A DNA stretch of 64,000 bases, taken from NCBI RefSeq assembly GCF_900109265.1, contig NZ_FNZM01000019.1, positions 62,001 to 126,000 of the forward strand, in the 5' to 3' direction. The DNA comes from Paraburkholderia tropica. GTDB lineage: Bacteria; Pseudomonadota; Gammaproteobacteria; Burkholderiales; Burkholderiaceae. The position numbers and the translations under genes are program-made. The notes below the pieces were generated by a model that saw only the letters and a program-made list of their open reading frames with translations, had not been told where the DNA came from and ran no database searches. This document shows positions 17,807 through 27,110 of the stretch, piece by piece; the stretch's first letter is position 1, and every line of letters begins with the position of its first letter.

Positions 17807-19161
17807 CGCGCCGCCTCGCTCGACTGCGTCGCGCCGCGCAATTTCGCGACATCCGCCGCGCCCACCGCGCCGCGCTTGTTGTTCCAGCCCGCGCGGATAA
17901 AGCTCAGCACGTCGGCGATCTGCTGGTCGCTGAGCTGGTCGCGATACGCGGGCATCGGATACGGCGCCGGGATGCCCTGGATCACGAGGTCGCCGGTGCC
18001 GTTGAGCGTGACATTGATGAGCGACGACGCGTCCTTTTCCAGCACGTTCGGATTGCCCGCCAGCGGCGCGAACATCGGCGCGAAACCGCGTCCGTCGACG
18101 CCGTGGCAGTGCATGCAGAACGCCGTGTAGACGCGCGCGCCCGCATCGTTCGCGGGGCGTCCGAGCGACACCTTCGTCGCCTGCGGATCGTACGCATAGG
18201 CGGGCGCGCCGTCGCCGCCCGCGGGCGGCAGCGATTTCAGATACGCGGAGATCGCCTGCACATCCGCGTCGTTCATTGCCTGCGTGCTGTTGTTGATGAC
18301 GCTCGTCATCGCGCCGAACGCCGACGCGTGCTGGTTCGCGCCCGTCTTGAGGAACTGCGCGAGATCGGCCTCGCTCCAGCGCCCGAGCCCGGTGTTGTGC
18401 TCGCCCGTCAGATTCGACGCGTACCAGTTGTCGAGCAGCGCGCCGGTAAGGAACGCGTTGCCGCTCTCGTCGAGCGCCTGCTCGTTGAAGCCGACGCCGC
18501 GCGGCGTGTGGCACGAGCCGCAATGGCCGAGCCCTTGCACGAGATACGCGCCGCGATTCCATGCGGCGTCCTTGCCCGGCTTGTCCTGGTACGGGCCCTT
18601 CTTGAGGAAGAACACGTTCCAGATCTTGAGCGGCCAGCGCATGTTCATCGGCCACTTGATGTCGCTGTCGCGGTTGTCCTGCTTCACGGGCTGCACGCCG
18701 TGCATGAAGTACGCGTAGAGCGCGGCCACGTCGTCGTCGCGCACCTTCGCATAGGACGGATACGGCATCGCCGGATAGAGATTGTGGCCGTCCTTCGCCA
18801 CGCCCTCGCGCAGCGCGCGCGCGAAATCTTCCTGCGTATAACCGCCGATGCCCGTATCCGGATCGGGCGTGATGTTGGTCGTGTAGATGTGGCCGAGCGG
18901 CGTGCTCATCGGCAGGCCGCCCGCGAACGGCTTGCCGTGCGGCGCGGTGTGGCAGGCCGCGCAGTCGCCGGCCGCGGCGAGGTAAGCGCCGCGCTGGATC
19001 AGCGCGCTGTCCGCGGACGTTGCGTTGTCCTGCGCATGCGCGAACTGCGGCGCGAGCGTGCAGGCGAGCGCGGCAAAGGCCATGCGCGCGACGGAGCGCA
19101 CGGTCGAACGGACAGCGGAGCGCACGACGGGCGTCATCGAGGCGGTGTGGATCGTTTTCAT
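17803..19161 (-). CDS. Triheme cytochrome c, alcohol/aldehyde dehydrogenase type
   Basis: A 452-residue secreted protein with three heme-binding motifs: CAACH (residues 67-71), CGSCH (about 213) and CMHCH (about 345). A signal peptide ends near residue 43 (FAHA). It resembles the cytochrome subunit of membrane alcohol dehydrogenases (AdhB) and of the periplasmic molybdopterin dehydrogenases, which hand electrons to the respiratory chain. It has a GAGGAGG ribosome site and follows the molybdopterin subunit gene by 13 bases, so it is the likely electron acceptor of that enzyme. The C-terminal region lacks an obvious membrane anchor. Confidence 0.93.
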   Translation of the reverse strand: MKTIHTASMTPVVRSAVRSTVRSVARMAFAALACTLAPQFAHAQDNATSADSALIQRGAYLAAAGDCAACHTAPHGKPFAGGLPMSTPLGHIYTTNITPDPDTGIGGYTQEDFARALREGVAKDGHNLYPAMPYPSYAKVRDDDVAALYAYFMHGVQPVKQDNRDSDIKWPMNMRWPLKIWNVFFLKKGPYQDKPGKDAAWNRGAYLVQGLGHCGSCHTPRGVGFNEQALDESGNAFLTGALLDNWYASNLTGEHNTGLGRWSEADLAQFLKTGANQHASAFGAMTSVINNSTQAMNDADVQAISAYLKSLPPAGGDGAPAYAYDPQATKVSLGRPANDAGARVYTAFCMHCHGVDGRGFAPMFAPLAGNPNVLEKDASSLINVTLNGTGDLVIQGIPAPYPMPAYRDQLSDQQIADVLSFIRAGWNNKRGAVGAADVAKLRGATQSSEAAR

Positions 19162-19174
19162 CGTCGTCGCCTCC

Positions 19175-21421
19175 TCAAGCCGTTTTCGTGTTCATGAGCT
19201 GACGGCCCACCGGCAGCTTGCGCAGCCGCGTGCCGGTCGCCGCATAGATCGCGTTCGTGACCGCGGGCGCGAGCGCCGCCGTGCCCGGTTCGCCGATCCC
19301 GCCCGGCGCTTCCGTGCTCGGCACGATATGCACCTCGATCACGGGCGATTCGTCGATGCGCAGAATCCGGTAGTCGGTGAAATTGGTCTGCGTGACGCGG
19401 CCGCGCTCGATCGTGATCTCGCCATACAGCGCCGCCGTGATGCCGAACACGATGCCGCCCTGCACCTGCGCCTCGATCGTGGTCGGGTTCACGACCATGC
19501 CGCAATCGACGGCCGCGACCACGCGATTCACGCGCACCTCGCCGTCGGTCACGGTCACGTCGGCGACCATCGCGAAGAAGCTGCCGAACGCGTGCATCAC
19601 CGAGACGCCGCGCCCTTGCCCCTTCGGCATCGGCGGTCCCCAGTTGGCCGCGCGCGTGGCGACGTCGAGCACGCCCAGCGCGCGCGGCGACTTGCCGAGC
19701 AGATTGCGCCGATAGGTCACGGGATCGGTTTTCGCGGCCGCCGCGCATTCGTCGACGAAGCTCTCGACCACGAAGGTGCCGCGCGTCGGGCCAACGCCGC
19801 GCCAGAACGCGGTCGGCACCGTATGCGGCTCCTGGCGCACGTATTCGATCAGCTGATTCGGCAGGTCGTACGGCAGATCGACGGCCACTTCCACCGCGTC
19901 GGGATCGACGCCGTTCTTGAACGCGGGCGGCGCAAAACGCGCCATGATCGACGAGCCGACGATGCGGTGCTGCCACGCCGCCGGCTTGCCGTTCGCGTCG
20001 AGCCCCGCCGAGATGCGGTCGTAGTAATACGGCCGGTACATATCGTGCTGGATGTCCTCCTCGCGCGTCCAGAATACCTTGACCGGCGTGCTCACCTGCT
20101 TGCCGACCTTGAGCGCCTGAGTGATCGCATCGACTTCCAGACGCCGCCCGAAACCGCCGCCGAGCAGATAGTTGTGCAGCACGATCTGCTCGGGCTTGAG
20201 ACCGGTGACGGCCACGCCCGCATCGACCGCGCGCGTGGGCACCTGGGTGCCGACCCAGATCTCGCAGGCATCGGCGCGCACGTGCACGGTGCAGTTGATC
20301 GGCTCCATCGTGGCGTGCGCGAGAAACGGCTGCTCGTACACGGCGTCGACGCGCGTTTTCGCGCCGTTGAACGCCTGCTGCACGTCGCCGTCCTTGCGCG
20401 CGACCGCGCCCGGCTGCTGCTGCGCCGCGTTCGCCAGATCGCCGACGATCTGCCGCATCGACAGATTCGCCGCCGCGCCTTCGCTCCATTCGATCACGAG
20501 CGCCGCCGCGCCGCGCTTGGCGGCCCACGTGTGCGCGCCGATCACGGCCACGCCGTTGTCGATCTTGACGATCTGCGTGACGCCCGGAATCTTGCGCGCG
20601 TGCGTGTCGTCCACGCGCACGAGCGTGCCGCCGAACACCGGACAATTGACGATGGCCGCGTAGACCATGCCGGGCAGCCGCACGTCGAGGCCGAACAGCG
20701 CCGAGCCGTCCACCTTCTCGGGCGAGTCGAGGCGTCGGGTCGGCTTGCCGATCAGCGTGAAATCCTTCGGGCTCTTGAGCGCCACGTTCTGCGGCGCGGG
20801 CAGCTTCGCGGCAGCGTCCACGAGTTCGCCGTAGGCGGCGCGGCGGCCGCTCGCGTCGTGCAGCACCTGGCCGCTCTTCGCGTGGCAACTGGCCGGATCG
20901 ACCTGCCATTGCTGCGCCGCCGCCGCGATCAGCGCGGCGCGCGCGGTCGCGCCCGCCTGGCGCATCGGCTCCCACGCATAGCGGATCGAGGTCGAGCCGC
21001 CGGTGAGCTGACCGCCGAGCAGCGGATCGGTGAACAGTTTCGCGTCGGGCGGCGCGTGATCGAGCGTCACGCTGTCGAGCGGCACTTCGAGTTCTTCGGC
21101 GATCAGCATCGGGATCGACGTGTACACGCCCTGCCCCATCTCCACCTTCGGGATGATCAGCGTGACCTTGCCCGCGCGGTCGATCTGGATGAAGGCGTTC
21201 GGCTCGAACACGCCCGACTGCGGCGTCTCGTTGCCGTCGCCGCCGACCACCGAGCGGCGCGCGGCGCTATCGCCCTGCGCGCCCGCCGAGAAGCTGAAAC
21301 CGAGCAGCAAACCGCCGCCCGCCGCCGCGCCGAGCTTGAGAAACGCGCGGCGCGAAACCTGCGATTGAGCGGCGCGCGCGTGCGCCGCGCCGTTTTGCGC
21401 GTCGAGAAGACCTTGTGACAT
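19175..21421 (-). CDS. Molybdopterin-binding subunit, xanthine dehydrogenase family
   Basis: A 748-residue large subunit like IorB of isoquinoline 1-oxidoreductase. The twin-arginine signal SRRAFLKLGAAAGG (about residues 23-36) sends the folded enzyme to the periplasm. Seen motifs include GQGVYTSIPMLIAEELEVP, PVFGGTLVRVD, GGGFGRRLEVD, which binds the cofactor, and the C-terminal GGIGEPGTAALAPA stretch with the likely catalytic glutamate. Such enzymes hydroxylate heteroaromatic rings or oxidise aldehydes. Which substrate is used here cannot be told. The gene follows the [2Fe-2S] subunit by one base and precedes the triheme cytochrome, the usual three-part layout. There is no medium FAD subunit, as in the IorAB type. 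Confidence 0.92.
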   Translation of the reverse strand: MSQGLLDAQNGAAHARAAQSQVSRRAFLKLGAAAGGGLLLGFSFSAGAQGDSAARRSVVGGDGNETPQSGVFEPNAFIQIDRAGKVTLIIPKVEMGQGVYTSIPMLIAEELEVPLDSVTLDHAPPDAKLFTDPLLGGQLTGGSTSIRYAWEPMRQAGATARAALIAAAAQQWQVDPASCHAKSGQVLHDASGRRAAYGELVDAAAKLPAPQNVALKSPKDFTLIGKPTRRLDSPEKVDGSALFGLDVRLPGMVYAAIVNCPVFGGTLVRVDDTHARKIPGVTQIVKIDNGVAVIGAHTWAAKRGAAALVIEWSEGAAANLSMRQIVGDLANAAQQQPGAVARKDGDVQQAFNGAKTRVDAVYEQPFLAHATMEPINCTVHVRADACEIWVGTQVPTRAVDAGVAVTGLKPEQIVLHNYLLGGGFGRRLEVDAITQALKVGKQVSTPVKVFWTREEDIQHDMYRPYYYDRISAGLDANGKPAAWQHRIVGSSIMARFAPPAFKNGVDPDAVEVAVDLPYDLPNQLIEYVRQEPHTVPTAFWRGVGPTRGTFVVESFVDECAAAAKTDPVTYRRNLLGKSPRALGVLDVATRAANWGPPMPKGQGRGVSVMHAFGSFFAMVADVTVTDGEVRVNRVVAAVDCGMVVNPTTIEAQVQGGIVFGITAALYGEITIERGRVTQTNFTDYRILRIDESPVIEVHIVPSTEAPGGIGEPGTAALAPAVTNAIYAATGTRLRKLPVGRQLMNTKTA

Positions 21422-21422
21422 C

Positions 21423-21878
21423 TCAGGCCTCCTTCGCGGCTTGTTTGATCGCCGCGCGGATGCGGCTATAGGTGCCGCAGCGGCAGATGTTGCCGGTCAT
21501 GGCGGCGTCGATGTCGGCATCGCTCGGGTTGGGATTCGCCGCCAGCAGCGCCGCCGCCGACATCACCTGCCCGGACTGGCAGTAGCCGCACTGCACCACG
21601 TCGATCACGCGCCACGCCTTCTGCACTTTCTGGCCCGCGGGCGTCGCGCCCACGGCTTCGATCGTCGTGATCTTGCGGCCTTCGAGCGCCGCGACGGGCA
21701 GCACGCACGAGCGCACCGCGACGCCGTCGAGATGCACGGTGCACGCGCCGCATTGCGCGATGCCGCAACCGAACTTCGTGCCGGTCAGGCCGACGATGTC
21801 GCGCAGCACCCAGAGCAGCGGCATGTCGGGTGGCGCGTCGATCGTGTGGGTTTCGCCGTTAATGGTTAACGTCGTCAT
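21423..21878 (-). CDS. [2Fe-2S] subunit of the molybdopterin oxidoreductase
   Basis: A 151-residue protein of the IorA type with two iron-sulfur clusters. The N-terminal plant-ferredoxin domain has GCGIAQCGACTV (about residues 38-49) plus a later cysteine in VRSC; the helical C-terminal domain has CGYCQSGQV and GNICRCGTY. It passes electrons from the molybdenum centre to the cytochrome c. There is no signal peptide, so it is probably exported together with the Tat-signal-bearing large subunit. The ATG at 21878 has GGAGAG before it, and this is the first gene of the operon that runs on to the large subunit, cytochrome and mpg. Confidence 0.95.
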   Translation of the reverse strand: MTTLTINGETHTIDAPPDMPLLWVLRDIVGLTGTKFGCGIAQCGACTVHLDGVAVRSCVLPVAALEGRKITTIEAVGATPAGQKVQKAWRVIDVVQCGYCQSGQVMSAAALLAANPNPSDADIDAAMTGNICRCGTYSRIRAAIKQAAKEA

Positions 21879-22212
21879 GGGGGCGGCTCTCCGGTGTGGG
21901 GATTTGTCGGTTATCGTCGATCAATCGAAGGCCTGGCGCGCGCGTTGTTCCGGTGCGCCGCGCAAATCGCGCGGACGTGGCACCGAATGCACGCCCTGCG
22001 GCCTGGCGAGGATTCGCGGAGTGTAGCGCCGACTTTAAAGACCTGCCGACAAGCGTGTCGTCGAGACGTCGGAGCACCGGCGGCCGGCAAGCGTCGGCGC
22101 ATGCGCGCCGCATCATCACGACACGCAGGCGGCCCTTGCGCTACCATCGATTAATTCAAGATTGCGACGGCGCCTGCGCGCCGTGTCGCCCACTTTCGAA
22201 GGAGCCGCCACG
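21879..22212. other. Divergent promoter region, oxidoreductase operon and hypothetical gene
   Basis: About 330 bases between divergent starts. It should hold both promoters. I see no operator-like palindrome, riboswitch or gene in it. Confidence 0.55.
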
Positions 22213-22605
22213 ATGGACGAAGCCCGCGCGATTCAATTTCTCAACGAGATCCGCAAGCCCCTGCTCACGCTGCACAAGGCCATCCTCGACCACGAGCGCG
22301 CCGAGTACGAACGCGAGTTCGGCGCGACCACGCCCGCGGCCTTCTTGCAGGCGCTGATCAACGGGACGGGCTATCGCTGGCTGACGCCGTTCTCCACGGT
22401 GATCGCCAACGTGGACGAAACGCTCGACGCCAAGGACGCCAAGCCCGAGGACCGCGTGGGCGCGGTGGAAGGCGTGTCCGGGCTGTTCTCGGGCGAGGAA
22501 TCGAAGGAGTTCTACGAGCGCTATCAGGCGCTGCTGCAAAAGAGCCCCGAGGTGCTGCATCTGCACGGCGCGGTCGCGCAACTGCTCAACGGCATCAAGA
22601 ACTGA
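22213..22605 (+). CDS. Conserved hypothetical protein
   Basis: A 130-residue acidic soluble protein. The ATG at 22213 has an AAGGAG ribosome site 10 bases upstream; an open frame starting earlier lacks one. It is predicted to be almost all helical (ARAIQFLNEIRKPLLTLHKAIL at the start, cut here to IQFLNEIRKPLLTLHKAIL). I cannot name a family. There is no signal peptide, membrane helix or metal motif. It lies between the oxidoreductase operon and prpR and is transcribed toward prpR. The good ribosome site and normal codon use argue for a real gene. Confidence 0.75.
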   Translation: MDEARAIQFLNEIRKPLLTLHKAILDHERAEYEREFGATTPAAFLQALINGTGYRWLTPFSTVIANVDETLDAKDAKPEDRVGAVEGVSGLFSGEESKEFYERYQALLQKSPEVLHLHGAVAQLLNGIKN

Positions 22606-22651
22606 GGCCGCGCGGCGCGCCTGGGTTGCGCGCGTCAGTTAGCGCACACGA

Positions 22652-24649
22652 TCAGCGCTTCGCGGCCCGCAAGCGCCGCCACAGCGTGGTCTTGCTGATG
22701 CCGAGCTGTTCGCACACGCGCTCGCGGTCGCCGTCGCAAGCGTCGAGCGCCGCGCGAATTTCGTCGGCCTGCGCGCTCAGGGTGCGCTCGCGCAGCGTCG
22801 GCGGTGCGTCGCCGGATTCAGGCGGCGTATCGATGCCGACGTCGCGCGACGCGTCGCCCGCCGACGCCTCGCGCGGCGCGGCCAACACTTCCGGCGCGAT
22901 CGCGCGCAACACCTCGGGCGTGATCACGTCCACATCGGAATCCGCGAGTTCCACCACGATCCGCTCGACCACGTTCTGCAACTCGCGCACATTGCCGGGC
23001 CACGCATGGCGTTCGAGCGCGCCGCCGATCGGCGCCAGCGCGCGCGCCGCATCGTCCTGGGTGCGGATTCTGAGCGCCACGCGCGGTTCGCGTCGCGCCG
23101 ATTGCAGCAGCAGTTCGGCGGCGAGCGGCTCGATATCGGCATGCCGTTCGCGCAGCGGCGGAATCGCCAGATTCAGAATGTTCAGCCGATAAAACAGGTC
23201 CGCGCGAAACGCGCCGGTCTCGATCTGCTCGGTCAGCGCGCGATGCGTCGCGGCCACCACGCGCACGTCGACGCGCGTCGGTTCCGTCGCGCCCAGCCGC
23301 ACCACTTCGCGCTCCTGCAACACGCGCAGCAAGCGGCTCTGCAATGGCAACGGCATCTCGCCGATCTCGTCGAGAAACAGCGTGCCGCGATGCGCCGCCT
23401 CGATCAGCCCGACCTTGCCGCCGCGCCGCGCGCCCGTGAACGCGCCCTCCTCGTAGCCGAACAGCTCACTCTCCAGCAGCGCCTCCGGAAACGCGCCGCA
23501 ATTGATCGCGACGAACGGAAAATCGCGCCGCGCGCTTTCGCGATGCAGCCCCTGCGCGACCACCTCCTTGCCGGTGCCGCTTTCGCCGCGGATCAGCACG
23601 GTCGCATCCGATTTCGCGTAACGCTGCGCCAGTTGCCGCACGCGCGCGATGCCGGGCGTCGCGCCGCTCAGATCGGCGATGCGCCAGCGCGCCACGAATT
23701 GCTGCGTGCGCTGCCGCGAGCGCAGCGTGCGGTCGAGCCGCTCCACCGCGCGCGATTCCTGAAACGTCAGCACCGCGCCCGTGGTCACGCCGTTGTCGAC
23801 GAGCGGCCCGCGATGCACGACATAGCTCACGCCGCGCACGGTTTCGAGCGATTCGCCGTCGGCGTCGGGCAGCGTGAAGGCGATGTCGGGCGCGAGCGCG
23901 GCGAGCGGCTGCCCCGCCGCCGCCGACGGATCGATGCCCAGCACGCCCGCGAGACGCTGATTGATCGCCTCCACGCGGCCGCGCGCGTCGAGCGCGACCA
24001 CGCCGTCGCGCAGATGCTGCAACACGCTGTCGAGCCGCTGACGCCGCTGCGTCTCGCGCCACGTGGCCTGCACGACTTCGAGCGCGTTATCGAACGCCGC
24101 ATGCACCGACGAGCGCGAATAGACGAAGAACGGCACCAGCCCGAGCCGCGCCGCGAGATCGTTGACGAGACCCGGCCCGACCACCGCGCCCACGCCGCGG
24201 TCACGCAGATCGAGCACGCAGGCCTCGGCGTCCTGCACAGTGCGATACGAGGCGAACACCACGTCGATGCCATAGGCGCTCGCGAAACGCCGCACCTCGC
24301 TGGGCGTCTCGCCATACGTGACGAGCGCGACCAGATCGGCCTCGCGGCGCGCGCGGGCGAGCGCCTGCATCACGTCGAAACCGGTGGGTTGCACGAGCAC
24401 GACGGGCAAATCGACGCGCGACTTCAGATACGTGCCGTTCGAGCCGGCCGCCACCACCACGTCGGGGCGCTGGCCCGGAGCGGCGGCGGCGATCTCGGCA
24501 GCGGCCTCCTCGAAGCCGCGCGGCACCACGCGCAGGTCGGCGCGGTCGTCGTATTCGCGCGCGATGTCGCGGAACAGGTCGCGCAGGCGGCTGATACCCA
24601 TCGCCCAGACGCGCGGGCGGAATTCCGAAGGTGCGGGAAAGCGGTTCAT
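22652..24649 (-). CDS. prpR: Propionate catabolism sigma-54 activator PrpR
   Basis: A 665-residue regulator. The N-terminal PrpR sensor domain (about 10-190) has the ARARREADLVALVTYGETP-type segment and normally senses 2-methylcitrate. A PAS-like region follows (about 205-310). The AAA+ domain (about 330-560) has Walker A GESGTGKE and the sigma-54 contact loop GAFTGA. The C-terminal helix-turn-helix (CEQLGISKTTLWRRL) binds DNA. It diverges from prpBC-acnD-prpF, and the region between them has a -24/-12 promoter and upstream palindromes, which is the expected arrangement: PrpR would switch on the cluster when propionate is degraded. Confidence 0.95.
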   Translation of the reverse strand: MNRFPAPSEFRPRVWAMGISRLRDLFRDIAREYDDRADLRVVPRGFEEAAAEIAAAAPGQRPDVVVAAGSNGTYLKSRVDLPVVLVQPTGFDVMQALARARREADLVALVTYGETPSEVRRFASAYGIDVVFASYRTVQDAEACVLDLRDRGVGAVVGPGLVNDLAARLGLVPFFVYSRSSVHAAFDNALEVVQATWRETQRRQRLDSVLQHLRDGVVALDARGRVEAINQRLAGVLGIDPSAAAGQPLAALAPDIAFTLPDADGESLETVRGVSYVVHRGPLVDNGVTTGAVLTFQESRAVERLDRTLRSRQRTQQFVARWRIADLSGATPGIARVRQLAQRYAKSDATVLIRGESGTGKEVVAQGLHRESARRDFPFVAINCGAFPEALLESELFGYEEGAFTGARRGGKVGLIEAAHRGTLFLDEIGEMPLPLQSRLLRVLQEREVVRLGATEPTRVDVRVVAATHRALTEQIETGAFRADLFYRLNILNLAIPPLRERHADIEPLAAELLLQSARREPRVALRIRTQDDAARALAPIGGALERHAWPGNVRELQNVVERIVVELADSDVDVITPEVLRAIAPEVLAAPREASAGDASRDVGIDTPPESGDAPPTLRERTLSAQADEIRAALDACDGDRERVCEQLGISKTTLWRRLRAAKR

Positions 24650-24697
24650 GAGTGGGTTGCGGCGGATTTCACGAGATTCTTTTCATTATTGCGCTTC

Positions 24698-24734
24698 GAT
24701 TTCAAATTTGAAATCGACATTTCACTTGCGAAAT
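24698..24734. promoter_or_regulatory. Two palindromes, candidate PrpR binding sites
   Basis: A perfect 18-base palindrome (24698-24715, GATTTCAAATTTGAAATC) and, 20 bases away centre to centre, an imperfect one (24719-24734, ATTTCACTTGCGAAAT). Both share ATTTC-N6-GAAAT. They lie about 70-100 bases upstream of the -24/-12 promoter, where sigma-54 activators bind. Assigning them to PrpR is inference from position. Confidence 0.65.
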
Positions 24735-24800
24735 CGGGGCGTGAGCGACACGCGCGGCGATCCGGCGCAAAATCAACGCGTTAGCGGCAGGCCTTCGCGC

Positions 24801-24816
24801 TGGCACGGTATCTGCA
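24801..24816 (+). promoter_or_regulatory. Sigma-54 (-24/-12) promoter of prpB
   Basis: TGGCACGGTATCTGCA matches the -24/-12 consensus with GG and GC ten bases apart. The transcript would start near 24827, 20-25 bases before the prpB ATG, and a GGAG ribosome site lies between. Confidence 0.85.
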
Positions 24817-24849
24817 GTATCTGCGCCCGTTCCCTCGGAGAATCAACAC

Positions 24850-25740
24850 ATGAACAGCAAATCCCCCTCGAGCGCCGGCGCGAAATTCCGCGCCGCCGTG
24901 GCTACCGAACACCCGCTGCAAGTCGTCGGCGCGATCACCGCCTACGCCGCGAAGCTCGCCGAGCAGACCGGCTTCAAGGCCGTCTATCTGTCCGGCGGCG
25001 GCGTGGCCGCGAACTCGCTGGGCGTACCGGACCTCGGCATCAGCACGATGGACGACGTGCTCATCGACGCGCGCCGCATCACCGACGCGGTCGACATTCC
25101 GCTGATGGTCGACATCGACACGGGCTGGGGCGGCGCCTTCAACATCGCGCGCACGATCAAGTCGTTCATCAAGGCGGGCGTGGCGGCCGTGCACCTCGAA
25201 GACCAGGTGGGCCAGAAGCGCTGCGGTCATCGCCCGGGCAAGGAAGTCGTTTCCACCGACGAAATGGTCGACCGCGTGAAGGCCGCCGTGGACGCGCGCA
25301 CCGACGACCAGTTCGTGATCATGGCGCGCACCGACGCGGCCGCCGTGGAAGGCATCGACGCCGCGATCGAGCGCGCCATCGCCTACGTGGAAGCGGGCGC
25401 GGACATGATCTTCCCCGAAGCGATGAAGACGCTCGACGACTACCGCCGCTTCCGCGCGGCCGTGAAGGTGCCGATCCTCGCGAATTTGACCGAGTTCGGC
25501 TCGACGCCGTTTTTCACGACCGACGAGCTCAACAGTGCGAACGTGGACATCGCGCTCTACTGCTGCGGCGCGTATCGTGCGATGAACGCGGCGGCGCTGA
25601 ACTTCTACGAGACGGTCAAGCGCGACGGCACGCAAAAAGCCGCCGTGTCGACCATGCAGACGCGCGAGGATCTCTATAAGTACCTCGGCTATCACGCTTA
25701 CGAAGACAAGCTCGACGCGCTGTTCGCGGCGAAGAAGTAA
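24850..25740 (+). CDS. prpB: Methylisocitrate lyase
   Basis: A 296-residue enzyme of the PEP mutase/isocitrate lyase superfamily. It splits 2-methylisocitrate into pyruvate and succinate, the last step of the 2-methylcitrate cycle. The active-site motif KRCGHRPGK holds the catalytic cysteine; metal ligands sit in MVDIDTGWGG (near residue 80) and HLEDQVGQ. It is the first gene after the sigma-54 promoter, with prpC 52 bases downstream. Length and motifs fit PrpB rather than isocitrate lyase (which is much longer). Confidence 0.97.
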   Translation: MNSKSPSSAGAKFRAAVATEHPLQVVGAITAYAAKLAEQTGFKAVYLSGGGVAANSLGVPDLGISTMDDVLIDARRITDAVDIPLMVDIDTGWGGAFNIARTIKSFIKAGVAAVHLEDQVGQKRCGHRPGKEVVSTDEMVDRVKAAVDARTDDQFVIMARTDAAAVEGIDAAIERAIAYVEAGADMIFPEAMKTLDDYRRFRAAVKVPILANLTEFGSTPFFTTDELNSANVDIALYCCGAYRAMNAAALNFYETVKRDGTQKAAVSTMQTREDLYKYLGYHAYEDKLDALFAAKK

Positions 25741-25792
25741 GCGGCGCGCGCCGCCCCCAATCATTCGAGACATCCAGAAAGAGGAAGACATC

Positions 25793-26959
25793 ATGAGCGA
25801 AACGGACAACACCACGCAGGCCGCAGGCGGTTTCAAGCCCAAGAAGTCGGTCGCGCTTTCGGGCGTGGCGGCGGGCAACACGGCGCTGTGCACGGTCGGC
25901 CGCACCGGTAACGACCTGCACTATCGCGGCTACGACATTCTCGACCTCGCCACCGCGTGCGAGTTCGAGGAAGTCGCGTATCTGCTGGTGCACGGCAAGC
26001 TGCCGAACACGGCCGAACTCGCCGCGTACAAGACGAAGCTCAAGGCGCTGCGCGGCCTGCCCGCGAACGTGAAGGCGGCGCTCGAATGGGTGCCGGCCTC
26101 CGCGCATCCGATGGACGTGATGCGCACGGGCGTCTCCGTGCTCGGCACGGTGCTGCCCGAGAAGGACGATCACAACCTGCCGGGCGCGCGCGATATCGCC
26201 GACCGCCTGATGGCCTCGCTCGGCTCGATGCTGCTGTACTGGTATCACTATTCGCACAACGGCAAGCGCATCGAAGTGGAAACCGACGACGACTCGATCG
26301 GCGGCCATTTCCTGCATCTGCTGCACGGCGTGGAGCCGTCGAAGTCGTGGGTCGATGCGATGCACGTCTCGCTCAATCTGTACGCCGAGCACGAGTTCAA
26401 CGCCTCGACCTTCACGAGCCGCGTGATCGCGGGCACGGGCGCGGACATCTACTCGGCCATCACGGGCGCGATCGGCGCGCTGCGCGGTCCGAAGCACGGC
26501 GGCGCGAACGAAGTGGCGTTCGAGATCCAGTCGCGCTACGACGACGCCGATCAGGCTGAAGCCGACATTCGCGCGCGCGTCGAGAAGAAGGAAGTCGTGA
26601 TCGGCTTCGGCCATCCGGTCTATACGATCTCGGACCCGCGCAACAAGGTGATCAAGGAAGTCGCGAAGAAGCTCTCGAAGGAGCAGTCGAATCTCAAGCT
26701 GTTCGAGATCGCCGAGCGCCTCGAATCGACGATGTGGGACGTCAAGAAGATGTTCCCGAACCTCGACTGGTTCAGCGCCGTCTCGTACCACATGATGGGC
26801 GTGCCGACCGCGATGTTCACGCCGCTGTTCGTGATCGCGCGCACCGCAGGCTGGAGCGCGCACATCATCGAGCAACGCATCGACAACAAGATCATCCGTC
26901 CGAGCGCCAACTACACCGGCCCGGAAAACCTGAAGTTCGTGCCGATCGGCAAGCGCTGA
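25793..26959 (+). CDS. prpC: 2-methylcitrate synthase
   Basis: A 388-residue enzyme that joins propionyl-CoA and oxaloacetate to 2-methylcitrate. The citrate synthase fold is clear: HYRGYDI-type N-terminal motif (LHYRGYDI), catalytic histidines in HGGANE and GFGHPVY, and the catalytic aspartate region in the C-terminal third. The short N-terminus and the location between prpB and acnD mark it as PrpC and not the TCA-cycle citrate synthase. The ATG has a GAGGAAG ribosome site. Confidence 0.97.
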   Translation: MSETDNTTQAAGGFKPKKSVALSGVAAGNTALCTVGRTGNDLHYRGYDILDLATACEFEEVAYLLVHGKLPNTAELAAYKTKLKALRGLPANVKAALEWVPASAHPMDVMRTGVSVLGTVLPEKDDHNLPGARDIADRLMASLGSMLLYWYHYSHNGKRIEVETDDDSIGGHFLHLLHGVEPSKSWVDAMHVSLNLYAEHEFNASTFTSRVIAGTGADIYSAITGAIGALRGPKHGGANEVAFEIQSRYDDADQAEADIRARVEKKEVVIGFGHPVYTISDPRNKVIKEVAKKLSKEQSNLKLFEIAERLESTMWDVKKMFPNLDWFSAVSYHMMGVPTAMFTPLFVIARTAGWSAHIIEQRIDNKIIRPSANYTGPENLKFVPIGKR

Positions 26960-27110
26960 TCCGCTCCGCCAGTCGTCCGGACGGCATAGACCATACGGAC
27001 GACTGCACGACGGCGGCGCGCATGCGTAGAGTGATGGCGTGAAGTCGTCGCCTGCGCCGCGCGCCGCGGCAATCCGCTGCAACCCTACTCAAACCATTGG
27101 TCCCCAAGCC

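Noticed and set aside
17144..18655. A 503-codon fusion of cytochrome region and glycosylase
   Set aside because: The upstream part is a shadow of the cytochrome gene; the real glycosylase begins at the GTG at 17806 that overlaps the cytochrome stop.
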